Assembly: GCA_016183425.1 (NCBI GenBank)
Contig: JACPEP010000017.1
Span: 1 to 64,000 of the forward strand
Reading direction: 5' to 3'
Length of the DNA: 64,000 nt
Source of the DNA: Chloroflexota bacterium
GTDB lineage: Bacteria > Chloroflexota > Dehalococcoidia > JACPEP01
Position 1 is the first letter of the stretch; every line of letters starts with the position of its first letter. A program made the translations under genes and the position numbers. Below the pieces are notes generated by a model that saw only the letters and a program-made list of their open reading frames with translations, was not told the DNA's origin and did no database searches. Shown piece after piece: positions 9,082 through 19,396 of the stretch.

Positions 9082-10269
9082 ATGATTGGCATCACTAAAC
9101 TACTTTGCGGTACCGCCTCAACGGGGGATGCCCTTCGTTACGAGCGGCAAACGTCTCGCTTGCCGTCACACCTTCTTCAGTTCTCATTGGACAAACGGCC
9201 GGTGGTGGTGTGGAACGTAACCCGTCGCTGCAACCTGCATTGCCGCCATTGTTACTTTGGATCCCAGGACAAGGAGTACCCCGAAGAGCTGACCACCCAG
9301 GAAGGGCTGGCCTTTATCGATTCCCTGGCCCAGTTCGGGGTGCCCGTTATCCTCTTCTCCGGTGGTGAGCCTCTGCTTCGGGAGGACCTCCCCATACTGG
9401 TGGGGCACGCCGCCCGGCGGGGGATCCGGGCCGTCATCTCCACCAACGGCACCCTCATCACCCCGTCTCTCGCGCGAGAGATGAGGGAAGTGGGGGTGTC
9501 CTATGTGGGAGTGAGCCTGGACGGCCTGGAAAGGGTTCATGACCGCTTTCGGGGGAAACAGGGCGCCTTTCAGGCCAGCCTTCAGGGCATCCGTTACTGC
9601 CGTGAGGCAGGGGTCAAGATGGGGCTCAGGTTCACCATCACCAGGGCAAACCAAGGGGAGTTGCCGGGGCTCTTTGACCTGGCGGTGGAAGAGGACATCC
9701 CACGTCTCTGCGTTTACCACCTGGCCTACGTAGGTCGGGGCAGCCATCTAATCGAAGAAGACCTAAGCCACGAAGAGACCCGACGGGGGATGGAGCTCAT
9801 CTGTCAACGTACCCGGGAGCTTCACCAGCAGGGACGGAGCAAAGAGGTGCTCACGGTAGATAATCATGCCGACGGCGTATACGTTTATCTCAAGGTGCTG
9901 GCAGAGGAGCCAGAGCGGGCGTCAGAGGTCTACCAGTTGCTGCGGTGGAACGGTGGCAACTCTTCTGGGGTAGGCATCGCCGCCGTGGACAACCTGGGCA
10001 ATGTCCATGCCGACCAGTTCTGGGGCCACTATTCCTTTGGCAATGTGAGGGAGAAGCCCTTTCCGGAGATATGGCAAGACACATCCGATCCTCTCATGAA
10101 TGGTTTGAAGAACAAGAAGGCCATGGTCAAGGGGCGTTGTGCTCGATGCCGTTACCTGGAGGTTTGCGGAGGCAACCTGCGGGTGCGGGCGGAGGCGGTT
10201 TACGGCGATGTATGGGCCGAGGATCCGGCTTGCTATCTGACGGAGGCAGAGATAGGCTTTGTTGCCTGA
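9082..10269 (+). CDS. ahbC: AhbC-like radical SAM/SPASM protein (12,18-didecarboxysiroheme deacetylase)
   Basis: MIGITKLLCGTAS..ALRYERQ..LPSHLLQFSLDKRPVVVWNVTRRCNLHCRHCY; SPASM-like C-terminal cysteines (CARCRYLEVCGG). Adjacent to ahbD/ahbA/ahbB. Confidence 0.87.
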   Translation: MIGITKLLCGTASTGDALRYERQTSRLPSHLLQFSLDKRPVVVWNVTRRCNLHCRHCYFGSQDKEYPEELTTQEGLAFIDSLAQFGVPVILFSGGEPLLREDLPILVGHAARRGIRAVISTNGTLITPSLAREMREVGVSYVGVSLDGLERVHDRFRGKQGAFQASLQGIRYCREAGVKMGLRFTITRANQGELPGLFDLAVEEDIPRLCVYHLAYVGRGSHLIEEDLSHEETRRGMELICQRTRELHQQGRSKEVLTVDNHADGVYVYLKVLAEEPERASEVYQLLRWNGGNSSGVGIAAVDNLGNVHADQFWGHYSFGNVREKPFPEIWQDTSDPLMNGLKNKKAMVKGRCARCRYLEVCGGNLRVRAEAVYGDVWAEDPACYLTEAEIGFVA

Positions 10270-10300
10270 GGCGCGGCCGTGGGGACACGGCCATCCGGGG

Positions 10301-11455
10301 ATGACTGGCCATGAAATCACTCCCCTGAGGGAGGGCGGGCGCCCTCCTTTTGCCCAGGTGGACTTTGACCAGACCCCTTTCATCGTCTTCTGGGAGGTAA
10401 CCAGGGCCTGTGCCCTGGCCTGCCTCCACTGTCGGGCCACCGCTCAGCCCCGCCGCCACCCGGAGGAGCTAACCACTCAAGAGGGCTTTAACCTTATCGA
10501 TCAGTTGGTTGACATAGGGCGTCCGCTGCTGGTGATAACGGGTGGCGACCCTATGATGCGGCCGGACCTTTACGCTCTCATAGCCTACGGCAACGGTAAG
10601 GGACTGCGGGTGTCCCTGGCCCCCAGCGCCACCAAGCTGGTGACGCGTCGGGCCTTGGAGAGGGTCAAGGAGGCCGGCGTGGCGCGCCTCTCCCTCTCTC
10701 TGGATGGCCCCGATGCCGAGGCGCACGATGCCTTTCGCCGCACCCCGGGCTCCTACCAGCGCAGCATGGAGATCCTACAAGATGCTCGGGAACTGGGTAT
10801 CTCTCTTCAGGTAAACAGCACCGTAAGCCGCTACAACGTGAAGGTGCTAGACGTCCTGATGGAGAGGGTCGCCGAGTTTCAACCGGCGGTGTGGAGCCTC
10901 TTCTTTCTGGTGCCTACGGGCCGGGGACAGAAGGAGGACATGATCTCTCCCCAGGAGCACGAGGCCGTTTTCCGCTGGCTTTACCATCTGTCGCATCGTG
11001 TGCCCTTCGATGTTAAGACCACGGCGGCGGAGCACTATCGTCGGGTGGTGATTCAGATGAGTCGGGGGGACGGGGCCTCTGAGGGCCCGCCGGGGCCGGA
11101 GCAGGTGCTGGTGGCTCCCGGCTTCAGCTTTCAGGACGGTATCGGGCGGTCGGCCAAAGGGGTCAACGATGGCAGAGGTTGCTGCTTCATCTCCCACGTA
11201 GGGGATGTTTGCCCTAGTGGCTTCCTGCCCCTGGTGGGCGGCAGCTTGAGGCGGCAATCCCTGGCTGAAATCTATCGCCACTCACCCCTTTTCCGAGACC
11301 TTAGAGATGTGGCCAAACTGAAGGGCAAGTGCGGCCGCTGTGAGTATAACCAGGTTTGTGGCGGCTCCCGGGCCCGGGCCTACGCCGTGACGGGGGACTA
11401 CCTGGCGGCGGAGCCTTACTGCGTCTACCAGCCTACAGAGACCAGGGTGGCGTGA
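10301..11455 (+). CDS. ahbD: AhbD-like radical SAM/SPASM heme synthase
   Basis: DQTPFIVFWEVTRACALACLHCRATAQPRRHPEELT..., C-terminal CGRCEYNQVCGGSRARAYAVTGDYLAAEPYC; operon context. Confidence 0.85.
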   Translation: MTGHEITPLREGGRPPFAQVDFDQTPFIVFWEVTRACALACLHCRATAQPRRHPEELTTQEGFNLIDQLVDIGRPLLVITGGDPMMRPDLYALIAYGNGKGLRVSLAPSATKLVTRRALERVKEAGVARLSLSLDGPDAEAHDAFRRTPGSYQRSMEILQDARELGISLQVNSTVSRYNVKVLDVLMERVAEFQPAVWSLFFLVPTGRGQKEDMISPQEHEAVFRWLYHLSHRVPFDVKTTAAEHYRRVVIQMSRGDGASEGPPGPEQVLVAPGFSFQDGIGRSAKGVNDGRGCCFISHVGDVCPSGFLPLVGGSLRRQSLAEIYRHSPLFRDLRDVAKLKGKCGRCEYNQVCGGSRARAYAVTGDYLAAEPYCVYQPTETRVA

Positions 11456-11457
11456 CG

Positions 11458-11934
11458 TTGACTCATAGGAATGGGTTGGACAATGGGGACCGGATTCTTT
11501 TGAACCACATTCAAAAGGGTTTTCCGGTGACCTCCCGTCCCTTTCAGGAGGTGGGAGGGTGGCTGAACATGACGGAAGAGGAGGTGCTAGAGCGCTTGCG
11601 CCGCCTTTCCCAGGAGGGGTATCTGAGCCGCTTCGGGCCGGTGCTCAATCCACGGCGTTTGGGGGGCAATAGCACCCTGGCGGCCATGATGGTGCCCCAG
11701 GAGAGGCTGGAGGTGGCCATTGCTGCTGTCAACGGCCACCCCCAGGTGTCCCATAACTACCTAAGGGAGCACCCCTTTAATCTGTGGTTCGTGGTGTCTG
11801 CGGAAAGCGAGGCTGTCATCCAGGGGGTGTTGGCGGAGATTGAGGAGGAGACAGGTTTGGCCGTCATCAACCTGCCTATGGAGGAGGAGTACTTTGTGGA
11901 GGTGAACTTCCAGTTTGAGGTGGACAATCCGTGA
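11458..11934 (+). CDS. ahbA: Siroheme decarboxylase subunit (AhbA-like, Lrp/AsnC fold)
   Basis: LLNHIQKGFPVTSRPFQEVGGWLNMTEEEVLERLRRLSQEGYLSRFGPVLNPRRLG; probable TTG start at 11458 just after ahbD. Confidence 0.82.
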   Translation: MTHRNGLDNGDRILLNHIQKGFPVTSRPFQEVGGWLNMTEEEVLERLRRLSQEGYLSRFGPVLNPRRLGGNSTLAAMMVPQERLEVAIAAVNGHPQVSHNYLREHPFNLWFVVSAESEAVIQGVLAEIEEETGLAVINLPMEEEYFVEVNFQFEVDNP

Positions 11935-12458
11935 TGGCTGTGGAGATAGAGAGGCGGCTGATCCTGGCCATCCAGGGAGGGTTGCCCTTGGTGCCGCAAC
12001 CATATTTGGCGGTGGCCCGGGAGCTGGGCATTACCGAGGAAGAGGTAATCATCCTGATCGATGGGATGCTGGCCGATGGACGAATCAAGCGAATTGGAGC
12101 GGTGCCGAACCACTATGCCCTGGGCATCATCGCCAACGGGATGTCGGTGTGGAATGTGCCTGATCATCAAGTGGCGGAGGTGGGGCGGCGCATGGGGCAG
12201 CTTCCGGTGGTGACCCACTGTTACCGTCGGCCCCGCCGTCCTCCCCACTGGCCCTACAACCTCTTCGCTATGGTTCATGGTTACTCCCGAGAGGATGTCC
12301 TGGTCACTGTAGATGGTATAGCCAGGGAGTTGGAGCTGGAAGGGCTGCCGCGGGAGGTCATCTTTAGCACCCAACTTCTGAAGAAGACGGGAGTTCGCTT
12401 TCAGGAGGGCTGGGCATCCCTGGGCAGAGCGGGCCTAGCGGCGTCTTCGGGTGACTGA
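11931..12458 (+). CDS. ahbB: Siroheme decarboxylase subunit (AhbB-like, Lrp/AsnC fold)
   Basis: ILAIQGGLPLVPQPYLAVARELGITEEEVI..GRIKRIGAVPNHYALGI, HCYRRPRRPPHWPYNLFAMVHG; overlaps ahbA by 4 bp. Confidence 0.85.
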   Translation: MMAVEIERRLILAIQGGLPLVPQPYLAVARELGITEEEVIILIDGMLADGRIKRIGAVPNHYALGIIANGMSVWNVPDHQVAEVGRRMGQLPVVTHCYRRPRRPPHWPYNLFAMVHGYSREDVLVTVDGIARELELEGLPREVIFSTQLLKKTGVRFQEGWASLGRAGLAASSGD

Positions 12459-13101
12459 AATGGCTTACTATCCCTTGTTTGTTCGGTTAGAGGGCAAAGA
12501 GTGTCTGGTGGTGGGGGGAGGGGAGGTGGCGGAGCGAAAGGTTGCCTCCCTTCTGGATTACGGGGCTCGGGTACGGGTGGTCAGCCCCTCTCTTTCTCCG
12601 GGCCTGAAGGGGTTGGTGGAGGCGGGGAGGGTGAGTTGGGTATCCCGTTCTTATGAGTCTGGCGATTCAAAGGGGGCTTTTCTGGCCTTTGCGGCCACCG
12701 ACGATAATGAGGTGAACCAGAGGGTGGCTCAGGAGGTGGAAGAGGCGGGGGGGCTGGTAAACGTGGTAGATAGTCCTCGGCGGTGCCGTTTCATTGTTCC
12801 GGCGGTGGTGCGGCGGGGGGAGCTGGTGATGGCCGTTTCCACCGGAGGCCACAGTCCGGCCCTGGCCAAGCGGGTACGGCGGGAGCTGGAGGAGCGTTTC
12901 CCTCCCGAGTATGCCCTCCTCGTCCGCTTGGTATCTCAGGTGCGTAAACAACTGAAGGCAGAGGGAAGACGAGTGGCGCCCCAGGCGTGGCAGGAGGCTT
13001 TGGACCAAGGGCTACGGGAGCTTCTGCGTCAAGGAAAAGTGGAGGAGGCGAAGGAGTGGCTGCTCCAGAGCCTTCAGGGCCGAAGGGGAAACCCGTGGTA
13101 A
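12451..13101 (+). CDS. Precorrin-2 dehydrogenase / sirohydrochlorin ferrochelatase-like (Met8/CysG-N type)
   Basis: YPLFVRLEGKECLVVGGGEVAERKVASLLDYGARVRVVSPSL...RRCRFIVPAVVRRGELVMAVSTGGHSPALAKRVRRELE. Confidence 0.88.
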   Translation: MTEMAYYPLFVRLEGKECLVVGGGEVAERKVASLLDYGARVRVVSPSLSPGLKGLVEAGRVSWVSRSYESGDSKGAFLAFAATDDNEVNQRVAQEVEEAGGLVNVVDSPRRCRFIVPAVVRRGELVMAVSTGGHSPALAKRVRRELEERFPPEYALLVRLVSQVRKQLKAEGRRVAPQAWQEALDQGLRELLRQGKVEEAKEWLLQSLQGRRGNPW

Positions 13102-14354
13102 TTCTTGCCGTAGGTATGAACCACAAGACGGCACCTCTTGAGGTACGGGAGAAGGTGGCCCTGGGCAGCGGGCAACTGGAGGAAGCCCTGGGCATCCTGC
13201 CCCGATTTCTCCCCCAGGGGGTTATTCTTTCTACCTGCAACCGAACGGAGGTGTACACCATTTCTGATGGCCGGGGAGAGGGCCGCCGACAGATACAACG
13301 CTTCCTTTCTCGCTACCATCAGGCGTCCCAGAGGGAGTTGGCACCCTTCCTCTTCTGCTACCAGGAAGAGGAGGCGATAAGGCACTTGTTCCAGGTGGCC
13401 TGCGGCATGGACTCCATGGTTTTTGGGGAGGCCCAGATACTGGGGCAGGTGCGTCAGGCCCTGGCGGCGGCGGCGGCGGCGGATGCCTGCGGGCCCCATT
13501 TGTCGAGGTTGTTCCAGGCGGCGCTACGGGCGGGACGGCTGGCTCGGGCCCAGACCGGCATTGGGCACAACTCCGTGTCCGTCAGCTCTATAGGGGTGGC
13601 TTTGGCACGGCAAACTTTAGGCGGCCTGGATGGTTGCACGGCTCTGGTCATCAGCGCTGGCGAGACGGGCACCCTTACTGCCAAAAATCTGGTGGATGGT
13701 GGTGTAAGCCAAGTGCTGGTGACCAGTCGCACCTATGAGCGGGCCTGCCAGCTTGCCCACCGTTGGGAGGGACGGGCCGTTCCTTTCGAGGATCTGGAGG
13801 AAGCCCTGGAGGCGGCCGACATCGTCATAACCTCCACGGGGGCCAAGGGCCACATTCTAGGGCCACAGGAGGTGGGGACGGCAATGCGCAATCGGCGAAC
13901 GCGTCCCCTCTTTGTGCTGGACATCGCCGTGCCCCGGGACGTTGATCCCCTGGTGGCGACCATTGATAACGTCTTTCTTTATGACATCGATGACCTCCAG
14001 GCCATCTCCGAAACCAATCTGAAGGTGAGGCAGCGGGAGGCGGAGAAGGCGCAGCCCATCCTGGAGAGGGAGGTGGCTCGCTTTATGCGGTGGTGGAACT
14101 CTCGAGGAGCGGTGCCTACCATCGTGACTCTGCGCCGTTGGGCGGAGACGGTGCGAAGCTCGGAGGTGGAAAAGACTCTAAGTCGCCTCGACCGTCTCTC
14201 CCCTCAGGAACAAGAGCGAATCGCGGCCATGAGCCGCTCCCTGGTTAACAAGCTGTTGCACACCCCCACTCGCCGTCTCAAAGAGGGTCGGGGAAAGACG
14301 CTTCCCATCGCCAGGGAGCTTTTCGCTCTGGAGGAAGACTCCCCCTTAGGGTGA
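13095..14354 (+). CDS. hemA: Glutamyl-tRNA reductase
   Basis: VVILAVGMNHKTAPLEVREKVAL, ILSTCNRTEVYTI, CGMDSMVFGEAQILGQVRQAL, SVSSIGVALA. Probable GTG start overlapping the Met8-like gene. Confidence 0.93.
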   Translation: MVILAVGMNHKTAPLEVREKVALGSGQLEEALGILPRFLPQGVILSTCNRTEVYTISDGRGEGRRQIQRFLSRYHQASQRELAPFLFCYQEEEAIRHLFQVACGMDSMVFGEAQILGQVRQALAAAAAADACGPHLSRLFQAALRAGRLARAQTGIGHNSVSVSSIGVALARQTLGGLDGCTALVISAGETGTLTAKNLVDGGVSQVLVTSRTYERACQLAHRWEGRAVPFEDLEEALEAADIVITSTGAKGHILGPQEVGTAMRNRRTRPLFVLDIAVPRDVDPLVATIDNVFLYDIDDLQAISETNLKVRQREAEKAQPILEREVARFMRWWNSRGAVPTIVTLRRWAETVRSSEVEKTLSRLDRLSPQEQERIAAMSRSLVNKLLHTPTRRLKEGRGKTLPIARELFALEEDSPLG

Positions 14355-14402
14355 AGGCCTTCGCCGCTGGTATTGACATAATCATCATTTCTTCTTCGTG
14401 AT

Positions 14403-15326
14403 ATGGCTGTGGCAGGTAGGATAGTGGTCGGCTCCCGAGGGAGCCTTCTGGCGATGAGGCAGGCAGAACAGGTGCTGAAAAGCCTGCGGCGAGCCCACCC
14501 AAAGATAGAGTTTGTCCTCCAGGTGGTGAAGACCCAAGGGGACGTGGCCGCAGAGGTGCCCATCTCGCACCTGGGGGTGGGCGCTTTCGTCAGAGAGCTA
14601 GAGGCGGCCTTGCTGCGGGGTGATATTCAAATCGCCGTCCACAGTCTGAAAGACTTGCCCAGTCAGGAATCCCCCGGCCTTCTCCTGGCGGCGGTGCCCC
14701 CCCGGGAGGACCCTCGGGACGTGCTGGTCAGTCGCTGGGGGTGTTCTCTGGAGCAGCTTCCCCAGGGCGCTCGGGTGGGGACGGGGAGCCTCCGTCGCGC
14801 CGCCCAAATGCGGGCCATCCGCCCCGACCTTTCGGTGGAGCCGATACGAGGGAACATTGACACTCGCCTGCGCAAGGCGGCCTCCCTGGAGTGGGACGGG
14901 GTGATCCTAGCCGCGGCGGGGCTCCACCGCCTGGGATGGCAAGACCGTATCGCTGAGTACCTTCCCCTGGAGGTTTGCCTGCCAGCGGTGGGCCAGGCCG
15001 CCCTGGCGGTGCAGGTTCGTGCCCAGGATATGGAGACCAGGGAGCTGGTGGCCGTGGTGGACGATGAGGCGACCCACGTGGCGGTGGCGGCGGAGCGAAG
15101 CTTTCTCGACTTCTTGGGGGGAGGTTGTGCCGTGCCTATCGCCGCCTATGGAGAAGTACAGGGCGACCACCTGGCCCTTCGGGGCATGGTGGCCTCCAGC
15201 GACGGGACGAGGCTGCTTCGGGGTACGGTGAGGGGGTCTAAGAGCGCCCCGGAGGATGTGGGCCGGGCCCTGGCCCGGGAGCTCCTTTCCCAGGGGGCAG
15301 GGGATATTCTGGCGAGGGAGTCATGA
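14403..15326 (+). CDS. hemC: Porphobilinogen deaminase (hydroxymethylbilane synthase)
   Basis: IVVGSRGSLLAMRQAEQV, IAVHSLKDLPSQ, RVGTGSLRRAAQ, IRGNIDTRLRK, FLGGGCAVPIAAY. Confidence 0.95.
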   Translation: MAVAGRIVVGSRGSLLAMRQAEQVLKSLRRAHPKIEFVLQVVKTQGDVAAEVPISHLGVGAFVRELEAALLRGDIQIAVHSLKDLPSQESPGLLLAAVPPREDPRDVLVSRWGCSLEQLPQGARVGTGSLRRAAQMRAIRPDLSVEPIRGNIDTRLRKAASLEWDGVILAAAGLHRLGWQDRIAEYLPLEVCLPAVGQAALAVQVRAQDMETRELVAVVDDEATHVAVAAERSFLDFLGGGCAVPIAAYGEVQGDHLALRGMVASSDGTRLLRGTVRGSKSAPEDVGRALARELLSQGAGDILARES

Positions 15327-16837
15327 CGGGGCTGGTATTCCTGGTGGGGGCGGGGCCGGGCGACCCGGGATTGATAACCGTCAAAGGACTGCGCTGCCTG
15401 GAGGAGGCGGAGGTGGTGGTCTACGACCGCCTGGCCAGCCCGGAGCTCTTATCCCATACGAAAGAGGGGGCCGAGCTCATATCAGCGGGAAAATCGCCCC
15501 AGGGCCACATCCTGACCCAGGAGGAGACAAACGCCCTTTTGGTGGCCAAGGCCCGGGAGGGAAAGTGGGTGGTGCGCCTCAAGGGTGGCGACCCCTTTGT
15601 CATGGGGCGGGGAGGGGAGGAGGCCGAGGCCCTGGCCGCCGCCGGAGTGCCCTTCCAGGTAGTGCCGGGGGTCACCTCTGCCGTGGCCGTTCCCGCCTAT
15701 GCCGGAATCCCAGTTACCCATCGTCGCCTGGCTTCCTCCTTCGCCGTGGTCACCGGCCACGAAGACCCTGCCAAGGGTCAGTCCGCCATCGCATGGGATA
15801 AGATCGCTCAGGGAGTCGACACCCTGGTGCTCCTCATGGCCATAGGCAACCTGTCTCAAATCGTGGCCGAACTGGTGAGGCACGGTCGCCCCGCCACCAC
15901 CCCCGTGGCCCTCATCCGCTGGGGGACGACCTCGAGACAGGAGACGGTAACGGGCACTCTGGAGGATATCGCCCTTCGGGCCACAGAGGAGAACCTAGCC
16001 CCTCCGGTGGTCATAGTGGTGGGTGAGGTGGTTCAGTTTCGTGAGCGGCTTCGCTGGTACGATACTAGCCCCCTCTTTGGCAAACGGGTGCTGGTCACCC
16101 GCTCCCGCAAGCAGGCCAGCGACCTCTCCCGTCTTCTGGCCGCTTGTGGTGTCCAGGTCATGGAGCTTCCCACCATCGACATCCAGCCCCTCACGGACTA
16201 CCGTCCTCTGGATAGCGCCATCGCCCGTTTGGAGAGCTACCACTGGCTGGTGTTCACCAGCGTCAATGGCGTGGCGGCTTTCTTCCAGCGTTTGGAGGCT
16301 CAGGGGCGGGACGCCCGATGGCTGAAGGGGCTGGAGGTGGCGGCCATCGGCTCGGCCACCGCCGCCTCTCTCCAGGGGCACGGGGTGCGGCCGGATCTGG
16401 TGCCTCAAGAATACCGCGCCCAGGGTTTGGTGGCCAGCTTTGGAGAGCGAGGGGTGAAAGGAAAACATATCCTACTTCCCCGGGCTCAGGAGGCGCCCCC
16501 GGAGCTGGTGATTGGGCTGCAAGGGCTGGGGGCGCAGGTGGACGAAGTGCCCGCCTATCGAACGGTGGCACCTGAGGATTCCCGACGCCGCGCCAATGAG
16601 CTTCTGGCCTCTGGAAAGTTGGACATCGTTACCCTCACCAGCTCCTCCACGGTGCAAAACCTCATGGCCCTGGTGGATGGGCCTCAGGCATTGGAGGGAG
16701 TGACGGTGGCCTGCATCGGCCCCACCACCGCCGCCACCGCCCGCGCCCTGGGGCTGAAGGTGCACGTGGAGGCCCAGGAACACACGATACCGGGACTGGT
16801 GAAAGCGCTGATGGAGAAATATGGAGGAGGAGATTAA
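15323..16837 (+). CDS. cobA-hemD: Fused uroporphyrinogen-III C-methyltransferase / uroporphyrinogen-III synthase
   Basis: N-terminal SUMT motifs [30 protein letters not shown] and [23 protein letters not shown]-terminal HemD-like [32 protein letters not shown]. Confidence 0.93.
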   Translation: MTGLVFLVGAGPGDPGLITVKGLRCLEEAEVVVYDRLASPELLSHTKEGAELISAGKSPQGHILTQEETNALLVAKAREGKWVVRLKGGDPFVMGRGGEEAEALAAAGVPFQVVPGVTSAVAVPAYAGIPVTHRRLASSFAVVTGHEDPAKGQSAIAWDKIAQGVDTLVLLMAIGNLSQIVAELVRHGRPATTPVALIRWGTTSRQETVTGTLEDIALRATEENLAPPVVIVVGEVVQFRERLRWYDTSPLFGKRVLVTRSRKQASDLSRLLAACGVQVMELPTIDIQPLTDYRPLDSAIARLESYHWLVFTSVNGVAAFFQRLEAQGRDARWLKGLEVAAIGSATAASLQGHGVRPDLVPQEYRAQGLVASFGERGVKGKHILLPRAQEAPPELVIGLQGLGAQVDEVPAYRTVAPEDSRRRANELLASGKLDIVTLTSSSTVQNLMALVDGPQALEGVTVACIGPTTAATARALGLKVHVEAQEHTIPGLVKALMEKYGGGD

Positions 16838-17810
16838 CGTGGGCTTTCCCCAAGAGCGCCTGCGCCGTTTGCGACTCAATCCCGCCCTGAGAGGGCTGGT
16901 TCAGGAGACCAGGCTCTCAGTGTCTCACCTCATCTATCCCCTTTTCGTCGTTCCCGGGCGGGGAGTGAAAGATGAGATCGCCTCCATGCCCGGCTGCTAT
17001 CACCTCTCCGTGGACCAGGCGGTGGTGGAGGGGGAGGCGGTGGCCGTCCTGGGCATTCCGGGCGTGCTCCTCTTCGGCATCCCCCCCTCCAAGGACCCCC
17101 TGGCTACTCAAGCTTACCATCCCCAGGGCATCGTCCAGGAGGCGATCCGAACCTTGAAGAAGGAGATACCTCAACTTCTGGTAATCACCGACGTCTGTCT
17201 CTGCGAGTACACCAGCCACGGCCACTGCGGGGTGCTGGTGGACGGGGAGGTGGACAACGACAAGTCTTTGGAGCTTATCGCCCAGGCCGCCCTGTCCCAC
17301 GCCCAGGCGGGAGCGGATATGGTGGCTCCTTCGGCCATGATGGACGGCCAGGTGGCCGCCATCCGACGCCTCCTGGATGAAAGGGGCCTTGTCTCTCTGC
17401 CCATCATGTCCTACGCCGCCAAGTACGCCTCCGCCTTCTACGGCCCCTTTCGGGAGGCGGCGGAGTCCGCCCCCCAGCAAGGCGACCGGAGGGGCTATCA
17501 GATGGACCCCCCCAACGTCCGGGAGGCCCTGCGGGAGATCGCCCTGGACATAGAGGAGGGGGCCGACATCGTCATGGTCAAGCCGGCCCTGGCCTATCTG
17601 GACGTCATCGCCCGGGCGCGGCAGGCTTTTCACCACCCCCTGGCCGCCTACAACGTCAGCGGGGAGTATGCCATGCTCAAGGCCGCCGTGGAAAGGGGCT
17701 GGCTGGAGGAGAGGGCCATCATGGAGGTCCTCACCGCCATCAAGCGGGCCGGGGCGGACATCATTATCACCTATCACGCCAAAGAGGTGGCCTCCCTCTT
17801 GGGGCGCTGA
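16821..17810 (+). CDS. hemB: Delta-aminolevulinic acid dehydratase
   Basis: [64 protein letters not shown]. Confidence 0.96.
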   Translation: MEEEINVGFPQERLRRLRLNPALRGLVQETRLSVSHLIYPLFVVPGRGVKDEIASMPGCYHLSVDQAVVEGEAVAVLGIPGVLLFGIPPSKDPLATQAYHPQGIVQEAIRTLKKEIPQLLVITDVCLCEYTSHGHCGVLVDGEVDNDKSLELIAQAALSHAQAGADMVAPSAMMDGQVAAIRRLLDERGLVSLPIMSYAAKYASAFYGPFREAAESAPQQGDRRGYQMDPPNVREALREIALDIEEGADIVMVKPALAYLDVIARARQAFHHPLAAYNVSGEYAMLKAAVERGWLEERAIMEVLTAIKRAGADIIITYHAKEVASLLGR

Positions 17811-17893
17811 ACAGCGAAGGCCGTCTTGGTTGCCGCAGTTTTTCACTGCTGGGCGTGCTCGCAGCAGTTCTCAGCCATTAGGTGAGGAAGATG

Positions 17894-18535
17894 TCACTTT
17901 GTCCCGACCCCGATGACGAAATGCCGGATAGCAGTGACCCTTATATTTTCAAGTCCCACATCAAGAAATAGCTTGCGGAGCTCCTGTTGGCCAAAAGGCC
18001 CGTGATCTTCGCTGCGATGGGCAGAGGCGATGCGACGCCCCAGCCACGTATCACGAAAGTCGGTCACGATGACGCGTCCGCCCGGCCGAACGACCCTGAC
18101 CATCTCTTGCAGGACCAGCTGTGGCCGTACCAACTCGTGTAACACTCCATTGGAAATAGCCACGTCCATGCACCCGGCGTCGAGCCGTATCTGGTAGGCG
18201 CTACCCTCCAGTAACTCGATCCTATCGGATAGGTGCTTCTTCTGAGCCGTTCGCCGCAAGTGGCCCAACATCTCCCGAGACAGGTCGAGGCAAATGACTC
18301 TACCTCTTTCCAGCTTTGAGGCTATGGCGAGGCTAAAGTAGCCTGCTCCTGCCCCCACATCGAGGACAGCACCTTCACCTTTCAGGGCTTCCGTTACCTC
18401 AATCAAGACGCGAGAACGGATGTTTCCAAACACAAGAACCTCCGAAAGTCGCCGGAGGTAACTGCCTAAATACCAACCCATGATTCGTCCCCGCAGGCCA
18501 GTCCATTCGCTGCCGAAGGTAGTGTCAGCCGTCAT
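17894..18535 (-). CDS. Class I SAM-dependent methyltransferase
   Basis: VLDVGAGAGYFSLAIASKLERGRVICLDLSREML; MVRVVRPGGRVIVTDF. Confidence 0.85.
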   Translation of the reverse strand: MTADTTFGSEWTGLRGRIMGWYLGSYLRRLSEVLVFGNIRSRVLIEVTEALKGEGAVLDVGAGAGYFSLAIASKLERGRVICLDLSREMLGHLRRTAQKKHLSDRIELLEGSAYQIRLDAGCMDVAISNGVLHELVRPQLVLQEMVRVVRPGGRVIVTDFRDTWLGRRIASAHRSEDHGPFGQQELRKLFLDVGLENIRVTAIRHFVIGVGTK

Positions 18536-18987
18536 CCCTTGTCACTCCTTTCTGTCTTCTGGTGGGTCTCTCGCAGTTGCTCAGTTATGCCTTCCAGCAC
18601 TTTAAGCAGGGCTTGGGCCTCGGCATTAGAAAGGCCGTCGAAGGTAGGAAGAAGGAAGAGCGCTTTGCTTGCGAAGATCTCCTCAATGAGACTGCGACCG
18701 GCTTCCGTAAGGCAGATGTGCCACACGCGACGATCCTGCCTGTCCTGCTGCCTTTGTACCAAGACTTTGCGCTCTAAAGCGTCTGCCACAAAGGTTACGG
18801 TGCTCTTGGGCAATGCCAACCGCTGGCCGATTTCTTTTAGCGATGAATTTCGCGCGAAGCTGAGAACCTGAAGCACGTAGTATTCAAGTAGGCTTAGGCC
18901 AAACTGGCGCATTATCCGAAGCTCGCGCTCGTAAATCAGCCCCATCATCTCGGCGAAAAGCTTTTGTATCTGTTTTGATAGCATCAT
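18532..18987 (-). CDS. MarR-family transcriptional regulator
   Basis: wHTH region SLKEIGQRLALPKSTVTFVADALERKVLVQRQQDRQDRRVWHICLTEAG; overlaps the methyltransferase by 4 bp. Confidence 0.85.
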   Translation of the reverse strand: MMLSKQIQKLFAEMMGLIYERELRIMRQFGLSLLEYYVLQVLSFARNSSLKEIGQRLALPKSTVTFVADALERKVLVQRQQDRQDRRVWHICLTEAGRSLIEEIFASKALFLLPTFDGLSNAEAQALLKVLEGITEQLRETHQKTERSDKG

Positions 18988-19146
18988 CCAATTTCTAAAT
19001 GGTATGGTATTTGTATTATACAGATATTAAACTATTTGTCAAGAGTTGCCCTGATCAAGCGCACAGGCTTGTCCCCCCTAAGAAAAAGGCTTACAATGGC
19101 ACCAAGCCCGACTAGGGCAAGCTTTAGCGGGAAGGAAGGATTAAAA

Positions 19147-19362
19147 ATGGAAAAGGGCACCCCAATAGTGACCTGGCGCTTCATGGCTCGACTGGCCCTG
19201 GTAGGGGCGTTGGTGGTTGTCCTTCTGTCTTTCCTGACGGGGGTCATGGGCCTCCGTTGGACGGGGGCCCGCTCCACCACATTGCTCCTGACGGCCGCCG
19301 GGGCTTTTCTTTTTGGCACCTGGATCTATCTGGAGGAGATGAGGCGGCGCTGGCATCGCTAG
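19147..19362 (+). CDS. Small two-TM hypothetical protein
   Basis: 71 aa, two hydrophobic segments; directly upstream of hemL. Confidence 0.5.
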   Translation: MEKGTPIVTWRFMARLALVGALVVVLLSFLTGVMGLRWTGARSTTLLLTAAGAFLFGTWIYLEEMRRRWHR

Positions 19363-19396
19363 AGGGTCGTCTGTTGTTCCAGGAGTACGGTGGGCC

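Noticed and set aside
13462-13482. GGC/GCG trinucleotide run in hemA
   Set aside because: Encodes a short Ala stretch in an otherwise normal hemA; common in GC-rich genomes.
16917-17846. 309-aa minus-strand ORF
   Set aside because: Antisense shadow of hemB.
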